A DNA stretch of 64,000 nt from Vibrio owensii CAIM 1854 = LMG 25443 (GTDB taxonomy: Bacteria > Pseudomonadota > Gammaproteobacteria > Enterobacterales > Vibrionaceae): positions 124,001 through 188,000 of the forward strand of contig NZ_JPRD01000011.1 in NCBI RefSeq assembly GCF_000817815.1, given 5' to 3'. The notes under the pieces were generated by a model that was not told the DNA's origin, ran no database searches, and saw only the letters and a program-made list of their open reading frames with translations. The position numbers and the translations under genes are program-made. Shown one piece after another: positions 9,089 to 18,414 of the stretch. The stretch's first letter is position 1. Every line of letters starts with the position of its first letter.

Positions 9089-10462
9089 ATGAATTTCGCA
9101 GTGGTTGCCTCTCTGGCGGTGTTTATCGCCATATTATTCTTTCTTTTTAACCAACAACAAAAAAAGAACACGTTATCTCGTCTTGTGTTAATTGGTCTCG
9201 TGACTGGTTCACTTTTCGGTCTTGCTTTACAACTGATTCATGGTGAAGGCAGCGATGTGATTGCTCAAACGCTTGAGTGGGTTGGTATCGTTGGTAGTGG
9301 TTACGTTGGCCTGTTGAAGATGGTCATTATGCCATTGGTACTTGTCTCTATGATTTCAGCGGTTGTTAAGCTGGAAAAAGGCGGCTCTCTGGGTAAGATT
9401 TCTGGCCTTACGATTTCTGTTCTTCTCGTTACGACCGCTATCGCTGCCATGATTGGTATTCTGGTTACCACAACGTTTGGTCTTTCTGCAGAAGGCCTCA
9501 CAGAAGGTGCGCGTGAAACAGCTCGTATTGCGGTACTAGAAAGCCGTGTAGGCTCAGTAAGCGACTTAACGATTCCTCAGATGCTAGTTAGCTTTATTCC
9601 AACCAACCCATTTGCTGACCTAACAGGAGCTCGCTCTACATCGATCATTGCTGTGGTTATCTTTGGTGTGTTAGTGGGTATCGCTGCACGTAAAGTGATG
9701 GCAGAAAAAGAAGAGCTAGAATCTCCTATTCGCACTTTTGTTGAGGCTGCTCAATCGATCGTGATGCGTTTAGTTAAAATGATCATGGCATTGACGCCTT
9801 ACGGTATCGCAGCGCTGATGGCAAAAGTCGTTGCAACTTCAAGTGCTGGTGACATCCTTAACCTGTTAGGCTTCATCGTGGCATCGTACGTTGCTATTTT
9901 ACTTATGTTCCTTGTACACGGACTACTAGTGTCTTTCGTTGGCGTGAGCCCAGCAGAGTACTTTAAGAAGATCTGGCCTGTACTGACATTTGCGTTTACG
10001 TCACGCAGCTCAGCAGCAACGATTCCACTTAACGTTGAAGCACAAATCACCAAGCTAAATGTGCCGCCAGCGATTGCGAACTTGTCCGCTTCTTTCGGTG
10101 CCACTATCGGTCAGAACGGCTGTGCAGGTATTTACCCAGCAATGCTGGCGGTAATGGTAGCGCCAACCATGGGTATTGATCCTCTAGACATCAACTTCAT
10201 TTTGTCATTGATTGCTATTATCACGATTAGCTCATTCGGTATTGCCGGTGTAGGTGGCGGCGCAACTTTTGCGGCATTGATTGTACTACCTGCAATGGGC
10301 TTGCCTGTAACAATTGCTGCGTTACTTATCTCTATCGAACCATTGATCGATATGGCGCGAACTGCACTTAATGTGTCTGGCGCGATGACAGCCGGAACGA
10401 TTACTAGCCGAGTGTTAAAGTCGACCAATAGCGAAACGGCGTTGGAAGAACAGAAAGCGTAG
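9089..10462 (+). CDS. tcyP: L-cystine symporter TcyP
   Basis: A 457-residue member of the dicarboxylate/amino acid:cation symporter family, closest by eye to the cystine transporter TcyP (YdjN). Hydrophobic helices run throughout. [19 protein letters not shown], the serine-rich re-entrant loop [11 protein letters not shown] and [12 protein letters not shown] in HP2/TM8 are family hallmarks. It is a single-gene unit with its own terminator. Transport of cystine into the cell is inferred from family resemblance. Confidence 0.85.
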   Translation: MNFAVVASLAVFIAILFFLFNQQQKKNTLSRLVLIGLVTGSLFGLALQLIHGEGSDVIAQTLEWVGIVGSGYVGLLKMVIMPLVLVSMISAVVKLEKGGSLGKISGLTISVLLVTTAIAAMIGILVTTTFGLSAEGLTEGARETARIAVLESRVGSVSDLTIPQMLVSFIPTNPFADLTGARSTSIIAVVIFGVLVGIAARKVMAEKEELESPIRTFVEAAQSIVMRLVKMIMALTPYGIAALMAKVVATSSAGDILNLLGFIVASYVAILLMFLVHGLLVSFVGVSPAEYFKKIWPVLTFAFTSRSSAATIPLNVEAQITKLNVPPAIANLSASFGATIGQNGCAGIYPAMLAVMVAPTMGIDPLDINFILSLIAIITISSFGIAGVGGGATFAALIVLPAMGLPVTIAALLISIEPLIDMARTALNVSGAMTAGTITSRVLKSTNSETALEEQKA

Positions 10463-10490
10463 TCGCTACCCAATAATCATTTCTTATACG

Positions 10491-10518
10491 AGCCGATGGT
10501 TTTCCCATCGGCTTTTTT
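10491..10518 (+). terminator. Terminator of tcyP
   Basis: AGCCGATGG and CCATCGGCT form a perfect 9-bp stem with a 5-nt loop followed by six T. Confidence 0.9.
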
Positions 10519-10621
10519 GGTTTTCAGACTCGCTAAAATAAAAGCATGACGAATCTCCCCCAACTCTTTCAAAGACTTACCAGAGTCTAAATAACATTTG
10601 CGGCAAATGGGTTTGTTAGCA

Positions 10622-10645
10622 ATAATTGTTATGATATAACATTTC
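10622..10645. promoter_or_regulatory. Zur (zinc uptake regulator) box
   Basis: ATAATTGTTATGATATAACATTTC contains the palindrome GTTATGATATAAC and closely matches the gammaproteobacterial Zur consensus built on TGTTATANTATAACA. It is 43 bases upstream of the DUF1826 gene, whose relatives are commonly found in Zur regulons. Confidence 0.75.
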
Positions 10646-10687
10646 AACAAACTAAAGCCGCATACGAATAACATCGGAGGTTATATC

Positions 10688-11368
10688 ATGACTTCAACTT
10701 TAACCGAGTCCATTACAACTGAAGCCTTGGGAAACACGCACAAAACAGCATGTTTCAGTGCACGAAAAGAACCGACGGTGTTGGCAGACATTTATCAGGA
10801 AGACATCAATATCGCGATTTGGCAGCGTCAATTTGATCAACAACTGATTGATGCCAGCAAAGCGTTTGTTACATCAAACCCCAACTTTGGTAAGTCGTTG
10901 AGCGTCTCCCCGGAAAATGCTTTAGAAACGTTGCAATTCGCAACTGACGGAAAAGCACCAGACGTGCTACTAAGAAATATTGCTGAACTGGTTGATATGT
11001 TCTGCTATCTGTTTGAACTCAAAGATGCAGGATTACGCCTCGCAACGCTCAATAGTGCAATGTGTCCCCGCTTTCACGTTGACCAAGTACCTTGCCGATT
11101 GGTAACCACATATCATGGTACTGCGACACAGTGGCTAGCCAACGACGCCGCCAATCGCGCCAAACTGGGGCACGGTAGCAATGGACTCCCAGACTCGGAA
11201 TCAGGTTTGTACATGAAAGAGAATGACATTCAACATTTGTCTGGGGGTGATGTTGCACTTCTGAAAGGTGAACGTTGGAGCGGCAATGAAAACAGAGGTC
11301 TGGTACACCGGTCTCCGAACATTGAATCGAGTGATCCTCGCTTGCTATTAACCTTAGATTTTGGGTGA
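10688..11368 (+). CDS. DUF1826 protein, predicted zinc-starvation response
   Basis: A 226-residue cytoplasmic protein with the layout of DUF1826 proteins: a variable N-terminus, a central helical part (NIAELVDMFCYLF) and CPRFHVD...CRLVTTYHGTATQWL, where the HxD and later His could bind a metal. The start has a strong GGAGG seven bases upstream. A Zur box immediately upstream points to expression under zinc limitation. DUF1826 genes often accompany CobW-type GTPases, but none is adjacent here. The biochemical role is unknown; a zinc-sparing or metal-handling function is inference. Confidence 0.75.
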   Translation: MTSTLTESITTEALGNTHKTACFSARKEPTVLADIYQEDINIAIWQRQFDQQLIDASKAFVTSNPNFGKSLSVSPENALETLQFATDGKAPDVLLRNIAELVDMFCYLFELKDAGLRLATLNSAMCPRFHVDQVPCRLVTTYHGTATQWLANDAANRAKLGHGSNGLPDSESGLYMKENDIQHLSGGDVALLKGERWSGNENRGLVHRSPNIESSDPRLLLTLDFG

Positions 11369-11411
11369 TACAACACCTCAATAGTCTAAGCATTAGTCAA
11401 TTCCCAAATAT

Positions 11412-11438
11412 TAAGCCGACGGTTCGCCTTCGGCTTTT
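11412..11438 (+). terminator. Terminator of the DUF1826 gene
   Basis: AAGCCGACGG, a TTCG tetraloop and CCTTCGGCTTTT form a stem with a single mismatch followed by T. Confidence 0.8.
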
Positions 11439-11530
11439 CCATTTTCACAACATCACCTTGCATCTTTCGTTGCGAGTCAAGGCGTTGAATGGTCTAATAC
11501 CCTCAATCGGTTCCGTAAACGGTAAGCAGA

Positions 11531-12952
11531 ATGCACCAAGATAATCAGCCCACTTTTTTCTTTTTTGATTACGAGACTTGGGGAACAAGTCCAGCCAAAG
11601 ATCGTCCAAGCCAATTCGCAGGCGTTCGCACTGATGAAAACTTCAATATCATTGGTGAACCTTTGGTCATGTACTGTCGTCCACCTGCTGATTATCTCCC
11701 TTCACCAGAAGCTGCTTTGATCACTGGCATTACGCCACAAAAAGCCATGCAAGAAGGCCTACCTGAGCCAGAGTTTATCGCTAAGATCCACGCCGAGCTT
11801 TCCAAACCAAACACAACGAGCCTTGGTTACAACAGCATCCGTTTCGATGATGAAGTCACACGTTACACTTGTTACCGCAACTTTATCGACCCGTATGCGT
11901 GGAGCTGGCAAAACGGTAACTCGCGCTGGGATTTGCTCGATGTGATGCGAGCGTGTCATGCCCTTCGTCCTGAAGGTGTGGAATGGCCGGAGAATGATGA
12001 AGGCTTTACGAGCTTCAAGCTTGAGCATTTATCCGTGGCTAACGGCATTGAACACAGCAATGCTCACGATGCGATGGCAGATGTAATTGCTACTATTGAG
12101 ATGGCGAAGAAAGTCAAAGCCGCGCAACCAAAGCTGTTTGATTACTTTTACTCGATGCGTAACAAGCGCAAGCTGAACGAGTTAGTCGATATTGTAAACA
12201 TGACGCCATTGATGCACGTGTCAGGCATGATGGGACGTGAGTGCCAATACACAAGTTGGATTGTGCCAGTGGCTTGGCATCCAACCAACAATAACGCCGT
12301 CATCACGATTGATTTAGCCAAAGATCCTCAGCCTATTCTTGAGCTTTCAGCAGAAGAGTTGAAAGAGCGTTTGTACACCAAACGTGAAGAGCTAGGTGAC
12401 TTACTGCCTGTACCCGTAAAGCTCGTACATCTGAACAAGTGCCCTATCCTTGCTCCAGCTAAAACGTTAACGGCAGAGAACGCAGAGGTAATTGGAATCG
12501 ACCGTCAGAAATGTTTGAGTAATCTAGCGTTGCTGCGTCAACACCCAGAAATCCGTGAGAAGCTAATTAGTCTATTCTCTATTGAGCGTGAGTTCGAAAA
12601 GAGCGATGATGTGGATACGCAACTGTACGATGGCTTCTTTTCACCAGCAGATCGCGCAGCGATGGACATTATTCGTGAAACAGACCCAAACAACCTTGCT
12701 GCACTGGACATTGAGTTTGATGACAAACGCATCAAGCCGTTGCTGTTCCGTTACCGTGCCCGTCACTACGCTGGCACACTGGATGAACAAGAACAAAGAC
12801 GTTGGGCACAACACTGTCGTGAAGTTTTCGAAAGCCAAATTGAAGAGTACATGCTGAATTTAGAAAACTTAGTTCACGAACATGAAAGTGACGAAAAGAA
12901 GATAGCGATACTAAAATCCGTCTATCGTTATGTAGAGAGCTTAGCCTCCTAA
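11531..12952 (+). CDS. sbcB: Exodeoxyribonuclease I
   Basis: Single-strand-specific 3'-5' exonuclease of 473 residues, acting in mismatch repair and recombination. The N-terminal DnaQ-like (DEDDh) domain shows FFFDYETWG (metal-binding Asp and Glu), then NSIRFDDEV and AHDAMADV. The middle SH3-like and C-terminal helical domains follow in the usual length. It is followed by a TTCG-loop terminator. E. coli sbcB lies elsewhere, so its neighbours are not informative about function. Confidence 0.96.
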   Translation: MHQDNQPTFFFFDYETWGTSPAKDRPSQFAGVRTDENFNIIGEPLVMYCRPPADYLPSPEAALITGITPQKAMQEGLPEPEFIAKIHAELSKPNTTSLGYNSIRFDDEVTRYTCYRNFIDPYAWSWQNGNSRWDLLDVMRACHALRPEGVEWPENDEGFTSFKLEHLSVANGIEHSNAHDAMADVIATIEMAKKVKAAQPKLFDYFYSMRNKRKLNELVDIVNMTPLMHVSGMMGRECQYTSWIVPVAWHPTNNNAVITIDLAKDPQPILELSAEELKERLYTKREELGDLLPVPVKLVHLNKCPILAPAKTLTAENAEVIGIDRQKCLSNLALLRQHPEIREKLISLFSIEREFEKSDDVDTQLYDGFFSPADRAAMDIIRETDPNNLAALDIEFDDKRIKPLLFRYRARHYAGTLDEQEQRRWAQHCREVFESQIEEYMLNLENLVHEHESDEKKIAILKSVYRYVESLAS

Positions 12953-12966
12953 TTTCTTACCTTGTT

Positions 12967-12998
12967 CAAGCGCACCTTCGGGTGTGCTTATTGTTTTA
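12967..12998 (+). terminator. Terminator of sbcB
   Basis: AGCGCACC, TTCG loop and GGTGTGCT with a T-rich tail. A GTG in the descending stem could start an N-terminally longer YohJ, but lying inside the terminator it is unlikely to be used. Confidence 0.75.
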
Positions 12999-13010
12999 TA
13001 TGCTGTCAAA

Positions 13011-13385
13011 ATGATTAAAGATCGATTACTACAGCTGGTCCATTTGCTCATTTCCCTCGCACTCATCATGGGAGCACTTGGCATCGGCAACACTATTCAA
13101 AAATTCACTGGCGTTTCTGTTCCTGGAAGTGTCATCGGCATGCTTGTGCTGTTTTTCTCTATGACCCTTGGCTTCGTCAAAGTCGAATGGGTTAAACCTG
13201 GCGCAACGCTTTTCATTCGCTACATGATCTTATTGTTCGTCCCAATCAGTGTTGGTTTGATGCAGCACTTTGATATGTTGCTGGCGAATGCGCTGCCAAT
13301 TATTGCAAGTGCAGTTGGCGGTTCACTGATCGTATTGGTCAGCTTAGCGTGGTTCTTAGATTACTTGCTGAAGGAGAAACACTAA
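13011..13385 (+). CDS. yohJ: CidA/LrgA-family membrane protein YohJ
   Basis: A 124-residue protein with four hydrophobic helices and the CidA/LrgA signature [16 protein letters not shown]. The family was first described as holin/antiholin-like; in enterobacteria yohJ-yohK has been linked to transport of small organic acids, so the role is open. The ATG at 13011 is chosen because the upstream GTG (12984) lies in the sbcB terminator; its Shine-Dalgarno is poor. It is followed after one base by yohK and then cdd, the same order as yohJ-yohK-cdd in E. coli. Confidence 0.85.
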   Translation: MIKDRLLQLVHLLISLALIMGALGIGNTIQKFTGVSVPGSVIGMLVLFFSMTLGFVKVEWVKPGATLFIRYMILLFVPISVGLMQHFDMLLANALPIIASAVGGSLIVLVSLAWFLDYLLKEKH

Positions 13386-13386
13386 T

Positions 13387-14064
13387 ATGTGGTTACTTGT
13401 CACTATTGTGGTTTTCCTTGCCGCTCGTCAAATCGCAATTAAGGTTAACAACCCAATCGCTAACCCGCTTTTAATCAGCATTGCCGTATTGATCCCTCTA
13501 CTCACCTTTTTGAAAGTGCCGTTTGAAACCTACTACGCTGACAACGAGTATATTAGCTTCTTGCTTCAACCCGCTGTTGTTGCGCTAGCGTATCCCCTCT
13601 ATGAGCAACTGCCTCAAATCAAAGCCAATTGGCGCATTATCGCACTGGCTTGCTCTTTGGGCAGCGTGATGTCGATGCTAACAGCGACACTGATTGCCGT
13701 TGCGTTCAAAGCAGACATCAGCCTGATTGCAAGCTTAGTGGGCAAATCGGTAACTACTCCTATCGCGATGGAAATCTCTAGCCACTTAGGTGGAGAAGCT
13801 GCCGTTGCGGCTATTTTAGTGCTTATCGTTGGGTTATTCGGGGCGATTTTGGCTTACCCAATCTTCAACCTTATCGGCATTAAGCACCCTATCGCTCGCG
13901 GCCTGACAATGGGTACTGTCTCTCACGCACTTGGGACAGCAACATGTGCTGAAAAACAGCCTGGTGATGCGGCTTTCTCATCTCTAGCTTTGGTACTGTG
14001 TGGCATCATCACTTCTATTCTTGCGCCAAGCTTCTTTGCTTTGGCTGTTTGGTTATACCAATAA
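13387..14064 (+). CDS. yohK: CidB/LrgB-family membrane protein YohK
   Basis: A 225-residue polytopic inner-membrane protein, partner of YohJ. The conserved LVGKSVTTPIAMEIS and MGTVSHALGTA motifs of the LrgB family are present. It begins one base after the yohJ stop and is surely co-transcribed with it. A long perfect hairpin follows before the cdd promoter. Confidence 0.88.
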   Translation: MWLLVTIVVFLAARQIAIKVNNPIANPLLISIAVLIPLLTFLKVPFETYYADNEYISFLLQPAVVALAYPLYEQLPQIKANWRIIALACSLGSVMSMLTATLIAVAFKADISLIASLVGKSVTTPIAMEISSHLGGEAAVAAILVLIVGLFGAILAYPIFNLIGIKHPIARGLTMGTVSHALGTATCAEKQPGDAAFSSLALVLCGIITSILAPSFFALAVWLYQ

Positions 14065-14072
14065 AGACCTCA

Positions 14073-14115
14073 ATGACCTGCTCTACTTTGCTTCCCGATA
14101 AAGTGAGCAGGTCAT
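14073..14115 (+). terminator. Long hairpin after yohK
   Basis: ATGACCTGCTC and GAGCAGGTCAT form a perfect 11-bp stem; inside it ACTTT and AAAGT extend the pairing. No T-run follows, so it may be a transcript-stabilising or Rho-linked end rather than a classic terminator. Confidence 0.4.
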
Positions 14116-14209
14116 AATCTCATCCAGAAAATTCGCAGTATGAATATACGTTGATATAGTTATTAGTGGGACAGAGATAACGTTAAATCGTCGTGAAATC
14201 GAATACATG

Positions 14210-14225
14210 TGTGAGCTCACTCTAA
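14210..14225. promoter_or_regulatory. Distal CRP site of the cdd promoter
   Basis: TGTGA, six bases, TCTAA (8 of the 10 consensus half-site bases), containing the palindrome GTGAGCTCAC. Its centre is 49 bp upstream of the proximal CRP site, like the paired CRP sites of CytR-controlled promoters. Confidence 0.5.
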
Positions 14226-14258
14226 TTATGTAACGTAAATTATCATTACACACATTAA

Positions 14259-14274
14259 CGTGATCTAAAGCACA
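14259..14274. promoter_or_regulatory. Proximal CRP site of the cdd promoter
   Basis: CGTGA TCTAAA GCACA matches 8 of the 10 half-site bases of the CRP core. A -10 candidate TAGAAT lies at 14295-14300, which puts the site centre near -40, the class II activator position. Confidence 0.65.
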
Positions 14275-14329
14275 GAACATTTCCATCTTTCACATAGAAT
14301 AACTGTCCATGCAATAACAAGGATTCAAC

Positions 14330-15217
14330 ATGAAAAGTCGCATTGAACAGGCGCTAGCAAGCGCTCCTGAAGCACTTTCAACACATCTTGCTCCTATCGT
14401 TCTCGCTGACGATTTTGATGCCACTATTTCTGAGCAACAGTTTGATGAGCTGCTGAACGCTACCAACCTTTCAGACAAAGAGCTTCGTGTTGCTCTACTT
14501 CCTTTTGCCGCAGCGTTTTCTTACGCTCCAATTTCTGAATTCTATGTCGGTGCGATTGTTCGCGGTCTATCTGGTCGCCTTTACTTTGGTGCGAACATGG
14601 AGTTTTTCGGCGTTCAACTGGGTCAAACCGTTCATGCTGAGCAGTGTGCGATCAGCCACGCTTGGATGAAAGGCGAACATGGTGTGAAAGACATCACCAT
14701 CAACTACAGCCCTTGTGGTCACTGTCGTCAGTTCATGAATGAACTCACTACTGCAAAAGAACTCAAGATCCAATTGCCAGAACGCGAAGAAAAGTCACTA
14801 CACCACTACCTTCCAGAAGCTTTTGGTCCTGCAGACTTAGGCATCGAATCTGGTCTAATGGCAGATGTAAAACACGAGTTTGTGTGTGATGAAGATGACG
14901 CTCTGATCCAAAAAGCGGTCAGCGCAATGAACATCAGCCACGCGCCTTACACTAACAACTTGAGCGGTATTGCTCTAGAGATGAACAGTGGTCGCGTATT
15001 CCAAGGCGCTTACGCAGAAAACGCAGCGTTCAACCCTAGCCTTCCACCACTTCAGGTTGCACTGATTCAAATCCTGATGGCTGGTGAGCAGTTTGAAGAC
15101 ATCAAAGCTGCTGCGCTGGTTGAGAACTCACAAGGCAAGATCAGCCACCTAGCCGATACTCAATCAACGCTAGAAGCGCTAAACCCTGATATTCCAGTGA
15201 GTTTTGTGAACGTTTAA
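14330..15217 (+). CDS. cdd: Cytidine deaminase
   Basis: Deaminates cytidine and deoxycytidine to uridine forms in pyrimidine salvage. The 295-residue, two-domain form is that of E. coli. The catalytic HAE motif is in [12 protein letters not shown] and the zinc Cys pair in PCGHCRQF; the C-terminal domain is the non-catalytic repeat. AAGGA lies seven bases before the start. Two CRP sites upstream imply CRP/CytR control, and yohJK precede it as in E. coli. Confidence 0.96.
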   Translation: MKSRIEQALASAPEALSTHLAPIVLADDFDATISEQQFDELLNATNLSDKELRVALLPFAAAFSYAPISEFYVGAIVRGLSGRLYFGANMEFFGVQLGQTVHAEQCAISHAWMKGEHGVKDITINYSPCGHCRQFMNELTTAKELKIQLPEREEKSLHHYLPEAFGPADLGIESGLMADVKHEFVCDEDDALIQKAVSAMNISHAPYTNNLSGIALEMNSGRVFQGAYAENAAFNPSLPPLQVALIQILMAGEQFEDIKAAALVENSQGKISHLADTQSTLEALNPDIPVSFVNV

Positions 15218-15238
15218 TTCATAAACTTCAATACAAAT

Positions 15239-15266
15239 AAAAAAGAGCCCGTCGGGCTCTTTTTTA
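15239..15266. terminator. Bidirectional terminator between cdd and the lipoprotein gene
   Basis: AAAAAGAGCCC, GTC loop, GGGCTCTTTTTT: T-runs on both strands serve cdd and the convergent lipoprotein gene, which starts its stop codon immediately beyond. Confidence 0.9.
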
Positions 15267-15965
15267 TTATAGGAATTCAGTTAATCGATTCGCGGCTCTT
15301 TCTAATGCCAGGTTGATCACCTTTGTAATCTCTGGATATTGGTTGTCAGGGTCATCCCAATCAACATCTTCCGGTAGCATTACCTCTTCAAGAATCTGGT
15401 GTTCCATGACAATCTTGTTATTGCTGAGATCAACCAATGTCACTTCAGCATTAACATAACCACGTGGCGATGTAAGTGGAATAAAACCATAGTAATCACG
15501 CAACGTTCCGGCAGCCATGGTTTGAATTACCAATAAGTGGGTCGCTTGATACTGTTCTTTTACTGCAGAAACATCGTAGTCAAAGTAGCCCTTTTTACGT
15601 TCTTCTTTCGGCAGTTTATGTTCATCGGTCGCTTCATAGTATTCTGGAAGAATCACACTGCGACTTCCTCGGCTCTTGATAAGTGTCGCGACCTTGGATT
15701 TACCCAATTCAAACTTATCGTGTTTCAGTGACTGGATATGAGATTCAACACTATCTGTCACCATTTCATTGATGGCCATATCCAGCAGACCTTCACCACC
15801 TTTCCTATGCGCATCCATCTCTGGAGGCTGAACAAACGCAACGGCGATATTTTTGTCACCACCCGTTTGCCAAAAGTCTGAAGGGATATCCATCGCCTTT
15901 TGAGATACACACCCAGACAAAAGCATCACTGCAATAGCACAACCGATTATTCTTATATATTTCAT
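15267..15965 (-). CDS. Lipoprotein of unknown function
   Basis: A 232-residue protein beginning MKYIRIIGCAIAVMLLSGC, a lipoprotein signal peptide with lipobox LSGC (Cys near residue 19). The start at 15965 has AGGAG upstream; the frame extends upstream without a signal peptide, so the longer form is rejected. The mature part has an alpha/beta look (NIAVAFVQPPEM, ATHLLVIQTMAAGTLRDYYG, NAEVTLVDLSNNKIVMEHQ), reminiscent of the fold of TolB-N/GNA1162-type lipoproteins, but I do not recognise a family. A Fur-like palindrome lies 52 bases upstream. Confidence 0.8.
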   Translation of the reverse strand: MKYIRIIGCAIAVMLLSGCVSQKAMDIPSDFWQTGGDKNIAVAFVQPPEMDAHRKGGEGLLDMAINEMVTDSVESHIQSLKHDKFELGKSKVATLIKSRGSRSVILPEYYEATDEHKLPKEERKKGYFDYDVSAVKEQYQATHLLVIQTMAAGTLRDYYGFIPLTSPRGYVNAEVTLVDLSNNKIVMEHQILEEVMLPEDVDWDDPDNQYPEITKVINLALERAANRLTEFL

Positions 15966-16016
15966 TATATTAGACTCCTTTTTATAGAAGCGAAGAAATC
16001 TATCAATATGAAATAT

Positions 16017-16031
16017 ATTCTCAATGAGAAT
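16017..16031. promoter_or_regulatory. Fur-like 7-1-7 palindrome
   Basis: ATTCTCA-A-TGAGAAT is a perfect 7-1-7 inverted repeat; the overlapping AATGAGAATAATCATT resembles vibrio Fur boxes. It sits between the lipoprotein gene and purT, closer to the former. The half-sites face outward relative to the usual Fur consensus, so the call is tentative. Confidence 0.45.
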
Positions 16032-16089
16032 AATCATTTATTGTGATTTATTGCATATTAATTATTACAAACGTAGAAGCCAAGCGATG

Positions 16090-16105
16090 ACGCAAACGTT
16101 TGCAT
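16090..16105. promoter_or_regulatory. PurR operator of purT
   Basis: ACGCAAACGTTTGCAT matches the E. coli PurR 16-mer at 15 positions. It is 67 bases upstream of the purT start. Confidence 0.9.
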
Positions 16106-16172
16106 CATTACAAAAAATCAGTATGATCCCCTGCAAATTCGGTTTCATCACTTTATTTTGTAAGGGAACACT

Positions 16173-17348
16173 ATGTTCGGTACTGCTACTAGCACTCATG
16201 CTACCCGTGTATTACTTTTGGGCTCTGGCGAGCTTGGTAAAGAAGTGGCAATTGAATGCCAACGTCTTGGTTTGGAAGTGATCGCGTGCGACCGTTATGC
16301 CGATGCTCCAGCGATGCAAGTTGCGCATCGTAGCTACGTCATCGACATGCTTGATGGTCAGGCACTGGAAGAGATCATCAATAAAGAGCAACCTGCTTAC
16401 GTGGTTCCTGAAATTGAAGCTATCGCGACCGACAAATTGGTTGAGTTAGAAGAGAAAGGCTTGAACGTTGTTCCTACAGCGAAAGCAACTAAGTTGACAA
16501 TGAACCGTGAAGGCATTCGTCGCCTTGCTGCTGAAGAGTTGGCCCTAAACACTTCCCCTTATCAATTTGCTGACAGCTTTGAGGACTTTAAAGCAGCAGT
16601 AGAACACGTTGGAATCCCGTGTGTTGTTAAGCCAGTGATGAGCTCTTCTGGTAAAGGCCAAAGCGTTATCAAATCAGAAGAAGATGTTCAAACGGCTTGG
16701 GATTACGCACAAGAAGGTGGTCGTACAGGTGCAGGGCGTGTGATTGTTGAAGGCTTTATTGACTTTGATTACGAAATCACATTGCTAACCGTGCGCGCAG
16801 CTGATGGAGTGCACTTTTGTGCTCCGATTGGGCATCGTCAAGAAGATGGTGATTACCGTGAATCATGGCAGCCACAAGCAATGTCAGACAACGCCATCAA
16901 AGCAGCTGAATACACAGCAGAGAAAGTTGTTAATGCACTGGGTGGCTACGGTATCTTTGGTGTAGAGCTGTTTGTTAAAGGCGATAAGGTTATTTTTAAC
17001 GAAGTGTCCCCTCGCCCACACGACACCGGCATGGTAACCATGATTTCTCAAGAAATGTCTGAGTTCGCACTGCATGTTCGAGCGTTCACTGGAATGCCGA
17101 TCAACAACATCGTTCAGTATGGACCATCAGCATCAGCGGTTATTTTAGGCCAAGGTACATCAACTGATATCCGCTTTGACAATGTTGCCAAAACACTGGC
17201 TCAGCCACAAACCCAAGTACGTTTGTTTGGCAAACCTGAAATCGACGGTCGTCGTCGCTTAGGCGTTGTTTTAACGCGTCGTAAGACGATTGAAGATTCG
17301 ATTGAAGATGCAGTGAATAACGCATCTAAAGTGCAGATCGTATACTAA
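16173..17348 (+). CDS. purT: Formate-dependent GAR transformylase PurT
   Basis: ATP-grasp enzyme of purine synthesis that makes formylglycinamide ribonucleotide from GAR, formate and ATP, the folate-free alternative to PurN. The 391 residues are full length. [17 protein letters not shown] opens the N-terminal domain; [13 protein letters not shown] is the ATP-grasp glycine loop, and [15 protein letters not shown] the Mg/ATP site. Its PurR box agrees with purine repression; purC, 46 kb away, has one too. Confidence 0.97.
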   Translation: MFGTATSTHATRVLLLGSGELGKEVAIECQRLGLEVIACDRYADAPAMQVAHRSYVIDMLDGQALEEIINKEQPAYVVPEIEAIATDKLVELEEKGLNVVPTAKATKLTMNREGIRRLAAEELALNTSPYQFADSFEDFKAAVEHVGIPCVVKPVMSSSGKGQSVIKSEEDVQTAWDYAQEGGRTGAGRVIVEGFIDFDYEITLLTVRAADGVHFCAPIGHRQEDGDYRESWQPQAMSDNAIKAAEYTAEKVVNALGGYGIFGVELFVKGDKVIFNEVSPRPHDTGMVTMISQEMSEFALHVRAFTGMPINNIVQYGPSASAVILGQGTSTDIRFDNVAKTLAQPQTQVRLFGKPEIDGRRRLGVVLTRRKTIEDSIEDAVNNASKVQIVY

Positions 17349-17373
17349 TTTCATTAATCAGCTAAAGATAGAC

Positions 17374-17403
17374 AAAAGCGCAGCTCAATTGGCTGCGCTT
17401 TTT
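17374..17403. terminator. Bidirectional terminator between purT and tpm
   Basis: AAAAGCGCAGC and GCTGCGCTTTTT form a perfect 11-bp stem with a 7-nt loop, serving the two convergent genes. Confidence 0.9.
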
Positions 17404-17427
17404 CTTTCTGTGGGTTCGAAAAGTCCT

Positions 17428-18078
17428 TTATTCGCTCTCTATTAAGTAGACTTCTTCAGAGAAGCGGCTTAGACCTTTCTTCGCAATTTTAGGATGGTTT
17501 TCGTCGGCTTGGTCGACATTCAAACACGTCACCTTATAACCCGCAAACAGCTGTTCAATCTCTTCGACTGGCACGCTAAATGGAGGGCCTGACATCTCAT
17601 CCTGTGGGTAGTTAAGAGTCACAAGTAAAATACGTCCACCAGGGTTCAACAGTTGCTTGAGACGAGTTACGTACTCTTCTCGCATTTCTTGCGGCAAAGC
17701 CACAAGCGCAGCACGGTCGTAAACGATATCGGCTTTAGAAACAGGCGCAGTAAAGAAGTCGCCAGTGTAAATCGACAACTCATCGAACTGATACAACTCA
17801 TGCATGCCGTTTAGTGATGTGACAGTCGGCGTGTAGAAGTGTTCAGCAAAAAACGCACGCACGGCGATAAGGCTGAGTTCGACACCCTGCACGTCATCAT
17901 GCTTCGTCGCAAGCCATACTAAATCCTCTGACTTTCCGCACAAAGGAACTAACACGGTGTCTTCACGTTTAGGATTGGTATGCTGCCAGAATGCAGGTAA
18001 CAGTGGATTCACGTCATCTAGGTGGAAACCAATTTGGTTACTCGCCCATTTACTGTGCCAAAATTCTTGATCTCTCAT
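17428..18078 (-). CDS. tpm: Thiopurine S-methyltransferase
   Basis: SAM-dependent methyltransferase of 216 residues (bacterial TPMT, also linked to selenium and tellurium methylation). [20 protein letters not shown] at the N-terminus and [16 protein letters not shown] (SAM-binding motif I) are diagnostic, with [13 protein letters not shown] downstream. Physiological substrate is uncertain in bacteria. It lies next to relV and purT, an order I recall from V. cholerae. Confidence 0.92.
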   Translation of the reverse strand: MRDQEFWHSKWASNQIGFHLDDVNPLLPAFWQHTNPKREDTVLVPLCGKSEDLVWLATKHDDVQGVELSLIAVRAFFAEHFYTPTVTSLNGMHELYQFDELSIYTGDFFTAPVSKADIVYDRAALVALPQEMREEYVTRLKQLLNPGGRILLVTLNYPQDEMSGPPFSVPVEEIEQLFAGYKVTCLNVDQADENHPKIAKKGLSRFSEEVYLIESE

Positions 18079-18414
18079 TTTACTTCTACTTGTCGGCTGA
18101 TTGTGGATTCGAGCTTTGCGCTTCGCTTTTGTGGGGTAAGACTAATGATTTTTTCAAATTTGTCTATGCCGTTCATCTTTGGTTAATACTGCAATGGTAG
18201 TATGGCTATCGTTCAAGAATGAACCCTTCCTTTTTCTGGTTGTCAGAATAAAGGAAAGCAAAATGGTGATCTAGAACACGATTCCACCATAAGGCTAAAA
18301 AACTGCCTTGGAATCTATCGTAGAGCCCCCATCAACTAGGTAGTACCTGATTTGCGAATCTTAGTGACCTTTTCGTTACCCATTTTCTAAGTGCAAGCAA
18401 GTTAAGGAGAGTGA
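18079..18414. other. 336-base gap between tpm and relV
   Basis: No coding signal. It holds divergent promoter sequence for tpm and relV and one strong CRP-like site (18265-18280). No small ORF with a ribosome binding site was seen. Confidence 0.6.
18265..18280. promoter_or_regulatory. CRP-like site upstream of relV
   Basis: GTGATCTAGAACAC matches 13 of the 14 central bases of the ideal CRP sequence (GTGATCTAGATCAC). It is 135 bases upstream of relV and about 190 from tpm. Confidence 0.6.

Noticed and set aside
10477..10674. 65-codon minus-strand ORF between tcyP and the DUF1826 gene
   Set aside because: It runs through the tcyP terminator and the Zur box region and has no ribosome binding site.
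16024..16281. 85-codon plus-strand ORF over the purT promoter
   Set aside because: It spans the PurR box and the purT ribosome site and overlaps purT out of frame.
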